Source: Pseudomonas sp. KUIN-1
Lineage (GTDB): Bacteria; Pseudomonadota; Gammaproteobacteria; Pseudomonadales; Pseudomonadaceae
Length of the DNA stretch: 64,000 nucleotides
Direction: 5' to 3'
NCBI RefSeq assembly: GCF_009176725.1
Contig: NZ_AP020337.1
Coordinates: 1 to 64,000, forward strand
The stretch's first letter is position 1, and every line of letters starts with the position of its first letter. Of the stretch, positions 52,128 through 61,495 are shown piece by piece. The translations under genes and the position numbers were made by a program. Below the pieces are notes generated by a model. The model searched no databases. It was not told where the DNA came from and worked only from the letters and a program-made list of their open reading frames with translations.

Positions 52128-52265
52128 CCTGTGGGAGCGAGCTTGCTCGCGAAGAGGTCGGTACAGCGCCCACACAAAGGGCGTTTGAACCGCGGTCTTC
52201 GCGAACAAGCGAAGCGTCGCCCCGGCTCGCTCCTACGGCCTTCGGCCAGAATTGAAGGCCGACTG
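52128..52265. repeat. REP-type palindromic repeat region
   Basis: GTGGGAGCGAGCTTGCTCGCGAAG and the inverted CTTCGCGAACAAGCGAAG ... GGCTCGCTCCTAC form opposed palindromic arms typical of Pseudomonas REP elements. The right part TCCTACGGCCTTCGGCCAGAAT is a diverged relative of the 46-base repeat at 29451 and 42601. Confidence 0.7.
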
Positions 52266-52294
52266 AGTGCAGAGCGCAGTATTAATAGCGGGCC

Positions 52295-52840
52295 TCAACC
52301 CTTATCAAACCCCTCAGCCAGATGCTGATCCTTGAGCTTCACGTAATTAGTCGCGCTGTACGGGAAGAAGGCGATTTCCTTTTCGGTGAGGGCGCGCACC
52401 TGTTTGACCGGGCGACCGACGTACAAAAAGCCGCTTTCCAGCACCTTGCCCGGCGGTACCAGGCTGCCTGCGCCGATGATCACATGGTCTTCGACGACCG
52501 CGCCGTCCATGATGGTGGTGCCCATGCCGACCAGGATGCGATTGCCGATTGTGCAGCCGTGCAGCATGGCCTTGTGGCCGATGGTCACTTCATCGCCGAT
52601 CAGCAGCGGAAAACCGTCCGGGTTGAAGGGGCCAGCGTGGGTGATGTGCAGCACACTGCCGTCCTGCACGCTGGTGCGGGCGCCGATGCGGATCCGGTGC
52701 ATGTCGCCGCGCACCACGGTCAGCGGCCAGACGGAGCTGTCGGCGCCGATTTCGACGTCGCCGATTACCACCGCTGAATGATCGACAAAGGCCCGTTCGC
52801 CGAGGGCTGGGGTGTGCTCCTGAAACTTGCGAATGGCCAC
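52295..52840 (-). CDS. gamma-class carbonic anhydrase family protein
   Basis: A 181-residue left-handed beta-helix protein with the metal-ligand histidines in LHITHAG and IGHKAMLHGC and hexapeptide-type repeats (VEIGADSSVWPLTVVRGD; CTIGNRILVGMGTTIMDGAVV). Related proteins bind zinc or iron; activity is often uncertain. GTG 52840 is chosen because AAGGAG precedes it; longer frames run into unrelated sequence. It is divergent from prlC. Confidence 0.9.
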   Translation of the reverse strand: MAIRKFQEHTPALGERAFVDHSAVVIGDVEIGADSSVWPLTVVRGDMHRIRIGARTSVQDGSVLHITHAGPFNPDGFPLLIGDEVTIGHKAMLHGCTIGNRILVGMGTTIMDGAVVEDHVIIGAGSLVPPGKVLESGFLYVGRPVKQVRALTEKEIAFFPYSATNYVKLKDQHLAEGFDKG

Positions 52841-52952
52841 GATAGGCTCCTTCTTTGGCAGTGATAGGCGTGTAGAGCGGGTTTGGTTGCTGCGGTCGGC
52901 GTCGATTGTAATTAAGATGGCTGAGTGTTTCTTCAAGGCAAGGTGCAAAACC

Positions 52953-55004
52953 GTGAGCGCGAACAACCCTCTTCTGCAATCGTACGACCTGCCACCCTTT
53001 TCGGCGATTCGTGCCGAGCATGTCAAACCTGCTATCGAACAGATCCTGGCGGATAACCGTGCCGCGATTGCCGACATCCTCGCCAAACAGGGTTCGACAC
53101 CGACCTGGGCCGGGCTGGTGCTGACCATGGACGAGCTGAACGACCGCCTGGGCGCTGCCTGGAGCCCCGTCAGCCACCTCAATGCCGTGTGCAACAGCGC
53201 CGAGCTGCGCGAAGCGTATGAATCGTGCCTGCCGGCCTTGAGCGCCTACTCCACCGAGATGGGCCAGAACCGCGCGCTGTTCCAGGCCTATGAAGCCTTG
53301 GCCAATGGCCCCGAGGCCGCCAGTTTCGACGTTGGCCAGAAGACCATTCTGGAGCAATCGCTGCGTGACTTCCGCCTGTCCGGTATCGATCTGCCGCCAG
53401 AGCAGCAGAAGCGCTATGCCGAAGTGCAGAGCAAACTGTCGGAGCTGGGCAGCCAGTTTTCCAACCAGCTGCTCGATGCCACTCAGGCCTGGACCAAGCT
53501 GGTTGCCGATGAGTCCGCCCTCGCCGGCCTGACCGACTCTGCCAAGCAGCAGATGGCCGCCGCGGCCAAGGCCAAGGACCTGGAAGGCTATCTGATCACG
53601 CTGGAATTCCCGAGCTACTACGCGGTGATGACCTACGCCGAAGACCGCGCACTGCGCGAGGAAGTCTATGCGGCGTACGCCACCCGCGCATCGGATCAAG
53701 GTCCGAACGCCGGCAAGAACGACAACACGCCGGTCATGGAGCAGATCCTCGACCTGCGTCAGGAACTCGCGCAATTGCTCGGCTATGCCAACTACGCTGA
53801 ACTGAGCCTGGCGACCAAGATGGCCGAGTCCAGCGACCAGGTGCTTAGCTTCCTGCGTGACCTGGCCAAGCGCAGCAAGCCTTTTGCTGCTCAGGACCTG
53901 GAGCAGCTCAAGGCTTATGCCGCCGAACAGGGCTGCCCGGATCTGCAAAGCTGGGACAGCGGTTTCTACGGCGAGAAGCTGCGCGAGCAGCGCTACAGCG
54001 TTTCCCAGGAAATCCTGCGCGCCTACTTCCCTGTCGATAAGGTGCTCGGCGGCCTGTTCACCATCGTCCAGCGCCTGTACGGCATCGAGATTGCCGAGCA
54101 GAAAGGCTTCGACACCTGGCACCCGGATGTTCGTCTGTTCGAGATCAAGGAAAACGGCCTGCACGTCGGGCGTTTCTTCTTCGATCTGTATGCCCGCGCC
54201 AACAAGCGTGGCGGTGCCTGGATGGACGGCGCGCGTGACCGTCGCCGTACGGCGCAAGGCACGTTGCAAAGCCCGGTGGCCAATCTGGTGTGCAACTTCA
54301 CACCCGCTGTCGCCGGCAAGCCTGCGCTGCTGACCCACGACGAAGTCACCACGCTGTTCCACGAATTCGGTCATGGCCTGCATCACCTGCTGACCCGCGT
54401 CGAGCATGCCGGGGTATCCGGTATCAATGGCGTGGCTTGGGACGCGGTCGAGTTGCCGAGCCAGTTCATGGAAAACTGGTGCTGGGAGCCCGAAGGCCTG
54501 GCGCTGATCTCCGGTCATTACGAAACCGGCGAGCCGTTGCCGCAGGATCTGCTGGAGAAGATGCTCGCTGCCAAGAACTTCCAGTCCGGCCTGATGATGG
54601 TGCGTCAGCTGGAGTTCTCGCTGTTCGACTTCGAACTGCATGCCACGCATGGCGACGGCCGCAGCGTGCTGGACGTGCTGGAAGGCATTCGCGACGAAGT
54701 GTCAGTGATGCGTCCGCCTGCCTACAACCGCTTCCCGAACAGCTTCGCGCACATCTTCGCAGGTGGTTACGCCGCCGGTTATTACAGCTACAAGTGGGCT
54801 GAAGTGCTGTCCGCCGATGCGTTCTCGAAGTTCGAGGAAGATGGCGTGCTCAACGCTGAAACCGGACGCGCCTTCCGCGAAGCCATTCTGGCACGTGGCG
54901 GTTCGCAGGCACCGATGGTGCTGTTCGTCGACTTCCGCGGACGCGAGCCGTCGATTGACGCATTGTTGCGTCACAGTGGCTTGAGTGAGGACGCGGCAGC
55001 ATGA
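52953..55004 (+). CDS. prlC: oligopeptidase A
   Basis: Cytoplasmic zinc metallopeptidase of the M3 (thimet) family that degrades signal peptides and oligopeptides. The 683-residue protein has HEFGH at residues 470-474 (zinc ligands His470, His474) followed by the Glu ligand in the next helix. GTG 52953 (VSANNPLLQSYD) is used; an in-frame ATG at 52827 would overlap the divergent gene. It overlaps the next gene by four bases. The long frame on the opposite strand is a shadow. Confidence 0.96.
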   Translation: MSANNPLLQSYDLPPFSAIRAEHVKPAIEQILADNRAAIADILAKQGSTPTWAGLVLTMDELNDRLGAAWSPVSHLNAVCNSAELREAYESCLPALSAYSTEMGQNRALFQAYEALANGPEAASFDVGQKTILEQSLRDFRLSGIDLPPEQQKRYAEVQSKLSELGSQFSNQLLDATQAWTKLVADESALAGLTDSAKQQMAAAAKAKDLEGYLITLEFPSYYAVMTYAEDRALREEVYAAYATRASDQGPNAGKNDNTPVMEQILDLRQELAQLLGYANYAELSLATKMAESSDQVLSFLRDLAKRSKPFAAQDLEQLKAYAAEQGCPDLQSWDSGFYGEKLREQRYSVSQEILRAYFPVDKVLGGLFTIVQRLYGIEIAEQKGFDTWHPDVRLFEIKENGLHVGRFFFDLYARANKRGGAWMDGARDRRRTAQGTLQSPVANLVCNFTPAVAGKPALLTHDEVTTLFHEFGHGLHHLLTRVEHAGVSGINGVAWDAVELPSQFMENWCWEPEGLALISGHYETGEPLPQDLLEKMLAAKNFQSGLMMVRQLEFSLFDFELHATHGDGRSVLDVLEGIRDEVSVMRPPAYNRFPNSFAHIFAGGYAAGYYSYKWAEVLSADAFSKFEEDGVLNAETGRAFREAILARGGSQAPMVLFVDFRGREPSIDALLRHSGLSEDAAA

Positions 55005-55291
55005 CCGATACACCGGTAGTCATTACCAGGAAACGCTTCATCGCCGGGGCGGTGTGCCCGGCGTGCAGCGAGCCCGACAAACTGATGATGTGGAACGAAA
55101 ACGACGTGCCGCATCGCGAGTGCGTGAGTTGCGGCTACAGCGATACGCTCAACGAGCAGGGTATTTCGATACCGAAGGAGTTGGGCACGCGGGTCAACAA
55201 GGCGGTGGTCAAGCCGGCTGATCCCAAGGTGCAGGGTGTGCAGTTCTTCCCGAATCCGAAGTTGAAGAAGCCGGTTGATTTGAGCGACTAG
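55001..55291 (+). CDS. YheV-family zinc-ribbon protein
   Basis: A 96-residue protein with two CX2C pairs (CPACSEPD and ECVSCGYS) forming a zinc ribbon. It overlaps the prlC stop by four bases (ATGA) and is translationally coupled to it; the pairing prlC-yheV is common in pseudomonads. Function is not known. A GGGGGCG/CGCCCCC hairpin follows at about 55305-55326. Confidence 0.88.
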   Translation: MTDTPVVITRKRFIAGAVCPACSEPDKLMMWNENDVPHRECVSCGYSDTLNEQGISIPKELGTRVNKAVVKPADPKVQGVQFFPNPKLKKPVDLSD

Positions 55292-55304
55292 AGTCAATTA
55301 GGTA

Positions 55305-55326
55305 TGGGGGGCGGTAAACGCCCCCT
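55305..55326 (+). terminator. hairpin after the prlC-yheV unit
   Basis: GGGGGGCG TAAA-type loop CGCCCCCT; no strong T-run, so termination may be weak or bidirectional. Confidence 0.55.
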
Positions 55327-55335
55327 CTCACACTA

Positions 55336-55638
55336 TTAGTTAACTGGCTCTTCTGTACCCGTATCGTTGGTTTTTTCTTCTTTCGGCTTTATGGAAAGAT
55401 TCATGACCGCATAGGCTTGGGCCAAGGCAAGTATTGCAGTGATGTCCTGGGTATTGGTGACGCCGTCTTCGTTGATGTCGGCTCCACTTTTTACTGTGTC
55501 GAAACCTTTATATTTATCGGACGCTGTTACATAAGCCATGCCATCCATCTCGTCTCCGTTCCAGTGTTGCACCAGTATTTCGGGAATACCGTCGCCTTCA
55601 AAATCTTCCATGGACAACCTGATTTCATAATTAGCCAT
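55336..55638 (-). CDS. small acidic protein with a dockerin-like calcium loop
   Basis: A 100-residue protein without signal peptide. It begins MANYEIRLSMEDFEGDGIPEILVQ, and has DINEDGVTNTQDITAIL, which fits the dockerin type I calcium loop (D-x-N-x-D-G-x5-D). Its N-terminus is paralogous to the neighbour at 55732-55962 (MAxYEIRLxxED). Biological role unknown; single half-dockerin rules out a cellulosome function. Confidence 0.7.
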   Translation of the reverse strand: MANYEIRLSMEDFEGDGIPEILVQHWNGDEMDGMAYVTASDKYKGFDTVKSGADINEDGVTNTQDITAILALAQAYAVMNLSIKPKEEKTNDTGTEEPVN

Positions 55639-55731
55639 GTTCTCAATCCTCTTTTATTGATTGAGATGCCAGTACTGCCAGCCTCTCCGGCACCTGTGTA
55701 AGTCAGGTTTTGTTACAGGCGTAACCAGGCT

Positions 55732-55962
55732 TTACCAATCCACCAACTCAGCCACCTTCTTCCTGAAGGCCAATGCCAGGTCGGTCAGAACTTCCTCGTC
55801 CCTTCCCAGTTCGCCGCGAATCTTGTGCTTGCCATGAGGGTGCAGCCTGACCCAGGCATGCTCTTGCAAATCATCGTTTTCATAAAATTCAATGGCTATT
55901 TCAGGATGGTCATGTTCCTCAATGTCTTCAGCCCACAACCGAATCTCATACTTGGCCATCAC
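55732..55962 (-). CDS. small protein paralogous to the dockerin-like neighbour
   Basis: A 76-residue protein beginning MAKYEIRLWAEDIEEHDHPEIAIEFYE, closely matching the first ~25 residues of 55336-55638 but lacking the dockerin-like loop. The pair are in the same orientation with a 93-base gap, so they probably arose by duplication. No function is known. Confidence 0.7.
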   Translation of the reverse strand: MMAKYEIRLWAEDIEEHDHPEIAIEFYENDDLQEHAWVRLHPHGKHKIRGELGRDEEVLTDLALAFRKKVAELVDW

Positions 55963-56128
55963 CCACCTCGTTCTCAGGTAAATGCGCCAGTACCCGATAG
56001 CCGAGTTGGCGTTTCGCTACACTATGCTTGAAGAAAAAGGGCGTCTACTGGCAGAAGTAACAGGTGGTTTTTTATACAGGGCGGGAACTATCTAAAGGAG
56101 GGCTTTAATAGCACTTAAACATACAGTC

Positions 56129-56156
56129 AGGACAAGCGGCGGGCGCCGCTTGTCCT
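56129..56156 (-). terminator. hairpin downstream of the FTR1 gene
   Basis: Perfect 12-base stem AGGACAAGCGGC / GCCGCTTGTCCT with a GGGC loop, 18 bases after the stop codon of the iron permease gene. No T-run, so it may act mainly as a stabilising end. Confidence 0.6.
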
Positions 56157-56173
56157 TGAGCACGCGTGAAGTT

Positions 56174-58072
56174 TCAGTCTGCCGTCTGCAGCCTGCGCTT
56201 CTCGGCCAGACGACTTCTGCCGTACAGCACGGCAATGGCGATCAGGGCGATGGCCTGCGCGCCGAGCGAGTACAGGTCGGCGTGAATGCCCAGCCAGTCG
56301 AACTCGAAGAACGGCACCGGCCTTGTGCCGAATATGCCCGCCTCTTGCAGCGCCTTGACGCCGTGACCGGCAAACACCACCGACAGTGCGCAGAGCAGCG
56401 CAGCGTTGATGCCGAAGAACAGCGACAGCGGCAGCTTCGCCGAGCCGCGCAGGATGATCCACGCCAGGCCCACCAGCAGCACCAGCGCCGTGGCACCGCC
56501 CGCCAGCACGGCATCGTGTCCGGCCGGTCCTGCCTGCAGCCACAGGGTTTCGTAGAACAGGATGACTTCGAACAGCTCGCGGTAGACCGAGAAGAACGCC
56601 AGCACCGCGAAGCCGAAACGACCGCCGCCGCCGACCAGGCTGCTTTTGACGTAGTCCTGCCACGCAGCGGCGTGGCGACGGTCATGCATCCACACCCCGA
56701 GCCAGAGCACCATCACACTGGCGAACAACGCGGTGGCGCCTTCCAGCAATTCACGTTGCGCACCGCTGACGTCGATGACATACGCCGCGAGCGCCCAGGT
56801 GGCCAGCCCGGCCAGCAGCGCCAGGCCCCAGCCGATGTTGACGCTGCGTACGGCAGACTGCTGGCCGGTGTTGCGCAGAAACGCCAGGATCGCCGCCAGT
56901 ACCAGAATCGCTTCCAGCCCTTCACGCAGCAGGATCAACAGGCCCGAGATGTAGCTCAGTGACAGGCTCAGGCCGTCGCTGCCCAACAGGTCCGCCGACT
57001 CCTTGAGCTTCCCTTTGGCTGCTTCCAGCTTCTGCGCAACCTGAGGCAACGGCATGCTGTCCTGCAAGGACTGCCGGTAAGCCATCAGGCTCTTCTCAGT
57101 GTCCTTGCGCACATTGGCGTCGACGTTATCCAGCGAGCTTTCGACCAGCTCGAAACCCTCCAGATACGCCGCGACCGACAAATCATAGGCCTGCTCGCGA
57201 TCACCGGCCTTGTAGGCCGCCAGGCTCTTGTCCAGCGTTACACTGGTGTAATCCAGCAGTTGCGCCGGGCCGCGCTGTACCTGTGGTGGCTGCGCGCGCT
57301 GGGCTCGGAAGGTGGCGGTAGCGTCCTGACCTTCGGCTGCCTGGATTTCGGCCGGTGTCTGGCGAGCCAGGTCGGCGAGGTTGAAGGTCTTGGCAGGCTG
57401 GGCGACAGGTTGCGCGCTGAAGCTGGCGATATAGGTCGCTATATCCCAGCGCTGGCGATCATCCAGCTGGTCGGCGAACGCAGGCATATCGGTGCCGGCA
57501 ATACCCAGCCCGGTCGCGTTGTAGAGATCGTAGAGACTCAGGCGATCCAGCCGCGCGGTATCCCGCAGGTTCGAGGGCGGCGGTTCCAGGCCGATACCTG
57601 CCGGTCCATCCCCTGCACCGCTGTCGCCATGGCACACCGAGCAATGCTGGGCGTACAAAGGCGCGCCACGGGCGGGGTCCGGCGTAATGGCCGGGGCCTG
57701 ACTGACCTCGTAGGCAAGCGCGAGCTTCGCACTCAACTGCCGCGCCTGACGCGTGACCTGCGCAGCGTCCTGTCGACCCGCCACAGCGCTTTTCAGCTGG
57801 GTGACCGCCTGCTCCAGAGCATCCCGCCCGGCGCGCTGCGGCAAGGCAACGACCAGGCCCTGCAACGCAGCCAGGTTATCGACCTGTTGCTGGTACTTGA
57901 CGGTGTCCACGACCTTGCCGTCTGCCACGGTCGCCGGGTAATCGGCCCCCAGGTAATCCAGCAGATGCAGCGCCTGGGCTGCACCCTCGACCGGGTCGGC
58001 CAGCGCAACGCAGCTGCCCAGCGCCAGGAGCGGCAACAGTAACCAGGCAAGAAAACGAGAATGGACGGGCAT
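56174..58072 (-). CDS. cytochrome c / FTR1-family iron permease fusion
   Basis: The 632-residue protein has a signal peptide, a periplasmic region with a haem-binding CSVCH (about residues 143-147), and a C-terminal FTR1 domain of about seven membrane segments. Two REXXE-type iron motifs are visible: REGLEAI near residue 381 and YRELFEV near 499. It probably oxidises or handles Fe(II) at the periplasmic side and imports iron. Family annotated as cytochrome c/FTR1 iron permease. It is a stand-alone gene without efeO/efeB neighbours. Confidence 0.92.
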   Translation of the reverse strand: MPVHSRFLAWLLLPLLALGSCVALADPVEGAAQALHLLDYLGADYPATVADGKVVDTVKYQQQVDNLAALQGLVVALPQRAGRDALEQAVTQLKSAVAGRQDAAQVTRQARQLSAKLALAYEVSQAPAITPDPARGAPLYAQHCSVCHGDSGAGDGPAGIGLEPPPSNLRDTARLDRLSLYDLYNATGLGIAGTDMPAFADQLDDRQRWDIATYIASFSAQPVAQPAKTFNLADLARQTPAEIQAAEGQDATATFRAQRAQPPQVQRGPAQLLDYTSVTLDKSLAAYKAGDREQAYDLSVAAYLEGFELVESSLDNVDANVRKDTEKSLMAYRQSLQDSMPLPQVAQKLEAAKGKLKESADLLGSDGLSLSLSYISGLLILLREGLEAILVLAAILAFLRNTGQQSAVRSVNIGWGLALLAGLATWALAAYVIDVSGAQRELLEGATALFASVMVLWLGVWMHDRRHAAAWQDYVKSSLVGGGGRFGFAVLAFFSVYRELFEVILFYETLWLQAGPAGHDAVLAGGATALVLLVGLAWIILRGSAKLPLSLFFGINAALLCALSVVFAGHGVKALQEAGIFGTRPVPFFEFDWLGIHADLYSLGAQAIALIAIAVLYGRSRLAEKRRLQTAD

Positions 58073-58181
58073 TGCAGAATCTCGACGGGAATGCGAAGCG
58101 TTGCATTGTTAACGCCGCAACGGCACTACTCAATAGTCGAGGTCTATTTTTGTTACAGAATCTTACGTTCAGCCTTCAGTC

Positions 58182-58212
58182 GCCCTGAGCAAAACGGATG
58201 TCTGCTCAGGGC
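58182..58212 (-). terminator. hairpin downstream of the LysE gene
   Basis: Ten-base perfect stem GCCCTGAGCA / TGCTCAGGGC with an 11-base loop, 16 bases after the LysE-family stop codon. The T-run is weak. Confidence 0.6.
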
Positions 58213-58228
58213 TCGAGACCGACACGTT

Positions 58229-58861
58229 TCAGGCCGTACCGCGATGCAACGTCGCGAGGAAACCTGCCGCGCCCACGAACAGGCTGGCGAAGGTGCGATT
58301 CATGCGACGTTGCTGGCGAGGCGTCTTGAGCAGGCGCAACACCTTGGATGCCAGCCCGGTGTAGCCCGCCATCACGATCAGATCGACCACCACCATGGTC
58401 GCCGCGATGATCGCGTACTGGATGAGCAGCGGAGCGGCCGGGTCGATGAACTGTGGCAGGATCGCCAGAATGAAGATCAGCGCCTTGGGGTTGCTGATAT
58501 TCACCAGAAAACCACGCAATACCAGCGTCATCGGTTTGCCCACAGGGCGCACGGCAGATTCGTCGGCCAGGTCGGCTGGCAGGGCGCGCCATTGCTTGAT
58601 GCCGAGATAGACCAGGTATGCGACGCCGAACCACTTGATCAGTGTGAACGCCATATCGGAGGCCGCCAGCACGGCACCCAGACCTGCCGCGACAATCGCG
58701 ATCTGTGCCACCAACGCAATCTGCAAGCCCAGGGCATTCCAGTAGCCACGCCAGAAACCGTATTGCAGGCCGCAGGACATCGAAGCGATGGCGCCCGCGC
58801 CAGGAGACAGACTGATAATCCAGCAGGCCGCAAAAAAGCCCAGCCACGTTTCAAGCGCCAT
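58229..58861 (-). CDS. LysE/RhtB-family amino acid exporter
   Basis: The 210-residue membrane protein has about six hydrophobic segments and the LysE signature SPGAGAIASMSCGLQYGFW near the N-terminus. The family exports amino acids such as lysine, threonine and homoserine lactone; the substrate is not clear. ATG 58861 (MALETWLGF) is preferred over 58873. Confidence 0.87.
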   Translation of the reverse strand: MALETWLGFFAACWIISLSPGAGAIASMSCGLQYGFWRGYWNALGLQIALVAQIAIVAAGLGAVLAASDMAFTLIKWFGVAYLVYLGIKQWRALPADLADESAVRPVGKPMTLVLRGFLVNISNPKALIFILAILPQFIDPAAPLLIQYAIIAATMVVVDLIVMAGYTGLASKVLRLLKTPRQQRRMNRTFASLFVGAAGFLATLHRGTA

Positions 58862-58928
58862 CGTGCACCTCAAGCAAAGTCCAATGCTCAGTAAATTAAT
58901 GCGGGTTGCTTTGCAAAGCTAACGATTT

Positions 58929-59525
58929 CTAATCCTGCTCGTCCGGCTGCTTTGCGACCACCATCTGCGGAAACAGATCGCTGCCACGCCAACGGCGCAC
59001 CGACTTCTGGAAAAACTGGCTGTTGGGCACCTGGACCAGCGCACCACCGGCTTCCGGGGTCTCGATCAGGGTGGTGAACATCAGGTTGATGGCAACCACC
59101 CTGCCCTTCACGCCCGGCTTGTCCAGCGTATCGACCAGCTCGACCATGTCACCGATGCGGAACGGGCCGATGGTGAAGATCAGAATGGCGCAGAGCAGGT
59201 TCGACAGCACGCTCCACATGGCGAAGAACGCCACCGCCGCGACGGCGACGAAGCCGGACAGTGCAGTCCACAGCACCGTGGCCGACACCCCGAGTCGACC
59301 CAGGACGAGGACAAAGGCGCTGCCCATGATCAACCAGCGCAGGCCTCCGCGAACCGGCACCAGCAATTCTGGCGGCAACGGATAGCGCTCGCCCAGCCCG
59401 GTCAGAAAACCACCCACGATGCGTTGCAGTACGTAACCGGCCAGCAGGATCAGCAGAATCTGCGCACCCACCAGCAGCGGTTCAAGCCAGTACGCGGATA
59501 CCGGCAAGCCCAACATGTCCATCAC
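58929..59525 (-). CDS. small MscS-family mechanosensitive channel
   Basis: The 198-residue protein has three N-terminal hydrophobic helices, a glycine-rich pore helix-like segment (ALSGFVAVAAVAFFAMWSVLSNLL) and the start of the MscS beta-domain (GPFRIGDMVEL, GVKGRVVAINLMFTTL), but lacks the large C-terminal cage. It is shorter than classical MscS and probably a minimal channel. It is 13 bases downstream of the ABC-F gene on the same strand. Confidence 0.85.
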   Translation of the reverse strand: MMDMLGLPVSAYWLEPLLVGAQILLILLAGYVLQRIVGGFLTGLGERYPLPPELLVPVRGGLRWLIMGSAFVLVLGRLGVSATVLWTALSGFVAVAAVAFFAMWSVLSNLLCAILIFTIGPFRIGDMVELVDTLDKPGVKGRVVAINLMFTTLIETPEAGGALVQVPNSQFFQKSVRRWRGSDLFPQMVVAKQPDEQD

Positions 59526-59538
59526 TTCCCTGCCTCAC

Positions 59539-61449
59539 TCACGACAATGCTTCCAGTTCGGCCTGCATTGATTCCAACAGTTCCAGCGCTTGCATCCAGG
59601 CGTCTTCCAGCTCGGCTTCGCGCACTTTCAGCTTCGCCTGTTCGGCCAGCAGATCGCGCAGCTTGTCCTTGTTGGCCGCCTCGTAGTTGGTGCTGTCAGC
59701 CAGCGCTTCTTCGACCTTGGCGAGTTTCTCATTCACCAGCCCCAGATCACGCTCCAGCTTGTCGGCTTCGCGCTTGTGCGGCGCCAGTTGCTGACGCAAG
59801 GCCGCTGCCTGCTGGCGCTGGGCTTTCTTATCGGTCTTGTCGGCGTTGACGGGCGTGTTGCTGACCGGAGCGTTGCGCAGCCGGTAATCGGCCAGCCAGC
59901 GCGTGTAGTCATCCAGATCGCCGTCGAACGCCTGCACGCGGCCGTCGGCCACCAGCAGGAAGTCATCGGTCGTGCTCTTGAGCAAGTGCCGATCGTGAGA
60001 CACCACCAGTACCGCGCCACCGAACTCCTGCAAGGCCATGGTCAGCGCCAGGCGCATCTCCAGGTCAAGGTGGTTGGTCGGTTCATCGAGCAGCAACAGG
60101 TTGGGCTTTTCCCAGGCAATCAGCGCCAGCGCCAGACGGGCTTTCTCGCCACCGGAGAAATTCAGCACCGGCTCATCCAGACGCGCGCCACGGAAGTCGA
60201 AACCGCCAAGGAAATCGCGCAAGGTCTGTTCACGCTCGGTCGGTGCCAGGCGCTGCAGGTGCAGCAACGGCGTCGCCTTGGCGTCCAGTGAGTCGAGCTG
60301 ATGCTGGGCGAAGTAGCCCACGGTGAGGTTTTCGCCACGCACCAGCCGACCGCTTTGCGGTTCAAGCTCACCGGCGAGGTTTTTGATCAGCGTCGACTTG
60401 CCTGCGCCGTTCGGACCCAGCAGGCCGATGCGTGCACCGGGCGTGAGTTGCAGCTTGACCTTCTCGAGGATGGTCTTGTCGCCGTAACCCAGGCGCGCAT
60501 CGGACAGGTCCAGCAAGGGGCTGGAGATCTTGTCGGACTCACGGAAGACGAAGTTGAACGGTGAGTCGACGTGCGCAGCCGACAGCTCTTCCATGCGTTC
60601 CAGCGCCTTGATCCGGCTTTGTGCCTGACGGGCCTTGGTGGCCTGGGCCTTGAAGCGCGCGATGTACTTTTCCATGTGCGCACGTTGCGCCTGCTGCTTC
60701 TCGTAGGCCTGTTGCTGCTGGGCCAGACGTTCGGCACGAGCCCGCTCGAAGGCGCTGTAGCCGCCGCGATAGAGAGTGATCTTGCGTTGCTCGACATGGG
60801 CGATGTGATCGACCACGGCATCCAGAAAATCCCGGTCGTGGGAAATCAGCAGCAAGGTGCCGGGGTAACTCTTGAGCCAGTCTTCAAGCCACAGAATGGC
60901 GTCGAGGTCCAAGTGGTTGGTCGGTTCGTCGAGCAGCAGCAGGTCCGAGGGGCACATCAATGCCTGCGCCAGGTTCAGGCGCATACGCCAGCCACCGGAG
61001 AAACTGCCGACCTGACGCTCCATCTGTTCGTTGGTGAAGCCCAGCCCGGCCAGCAGCTTGCGAGCGCGTGCGTCGGCGGTATAACCGTCGGCGCTGTCGA
61101 GCTCCGAATGCAGACGGGCCTGAGCGGCACCGTCCTGCGCGGCTTCGGCCTCGGCCAGCGAGCTCTGTACCTCGCGCAGGCGCTCGTCGCCATCGAGCAC
61201 GTAATCCACGGCCAGGCGTTCGAGCGTGTCGACCTCCTGGCGCATGTGCGCGATACGCCAGTCGGCGGGCAGCAGGCAGTCGCCGGCATCCGGCGTCAGC
61301 TCTCCACGCAGCAGGGCAAACAGGCTGGATTTACCGGCGCCATTGGCACCGATCAGACCGGCTTTATGGCCGGCGTGCAGAGTCAGCTCGGCGTCTTCTA
61401 GCAGACGTTGCGGACCACGCTGTAAGGTAAGGCTTTGAAGTCGAATCAT
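59539..61449 (-). CDS. ABC-F family ATPase (YheS-like)
   Basis: The 636-residue protein has two ABC domains: GANGAGKSS with SGGWRMRLNLAQALM and LDEPTNHLD in the first, and GPNGAGKST with SGGEKARLALALI and LDEPTNHLDLEMR in the second, joined by a charged linker. A C-terminal coiled coil follows. ABC-F proteins act on the ribosome. ATG 61449 (MIRLQSLTLQRGP) matches the E. coli YheS length. Confidence 0.93.
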   Translation of the reverse strand: MIRLQSLTLQRGPQRLLEDAELTLHAGHKAGLIGANGAGKSSLFALLRGELTPDAGDCLLPADWRIAHMRQEVDTLERLAVDYVLDGDERLREVQSSLAEAEAAQDGAAQARLHSELDSADGYTADARARKLLAGLGFTNEQMERQVGSFSGGWRMRLNLAQALMCPSDLLLLDEPTNHLDLDAILWLEDWLKSYPGTLLLISHDRDFLDAVVDHIAHVEQRKITLYRGGYSAFERARAERLAQQQQAYEKQQAQRAHMEKYIARFKAQATKARQAQSRIKALERMEELSAAHVDSPFNFVFRESDKISSPLLDLSDARLGYGDKTILEKVKLQLTPGARIGLLGPNGAGKSTLIKNLAGELEPQSGRLVRGENLTVGYFAQHQLDSLDAKATPLLHLQRLAPTEREQTLRDFLGGFDFRGARLDEPVLNFSGGEKARLALALIAWEKPNLLLLDEPTNHLDLEMRLALTMALQEFGGAVLVVSHDRHLLKSTTDDFLLVADGRVQAFDGDLDDYTRWLADYRLRNAPVSNTPVNADKTDKKAQRQQAAALRQQLAPHKREADKLERDLGLVNEKLAKVEEALADSTNYEAANKDKLRDLLAEQAKLKVREAELEDAWMQALELLESMQAELEALS

Positions 61450-61495
61450 AATGGCGGCGGAGTCTACCAGCTTCGTCCTGAACAGGTGGATCACT

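Noticed and set aside
52590..54650. 686-codon open frame on the - strand
   Set aside because: It is antisense to prlC, which carries HEFGH and the M3 fold. The frame has no domain and is explained by GC-rich third positions.
56085..56110. AAAGGAGG ribosome-binding-like sequence
   Set aside because: No ATG, GTG or TTG with a plausible frame lies at the right distance; the nearest candidate start is ATA, and the frame beyond it is antisense to the FTR1 gene.
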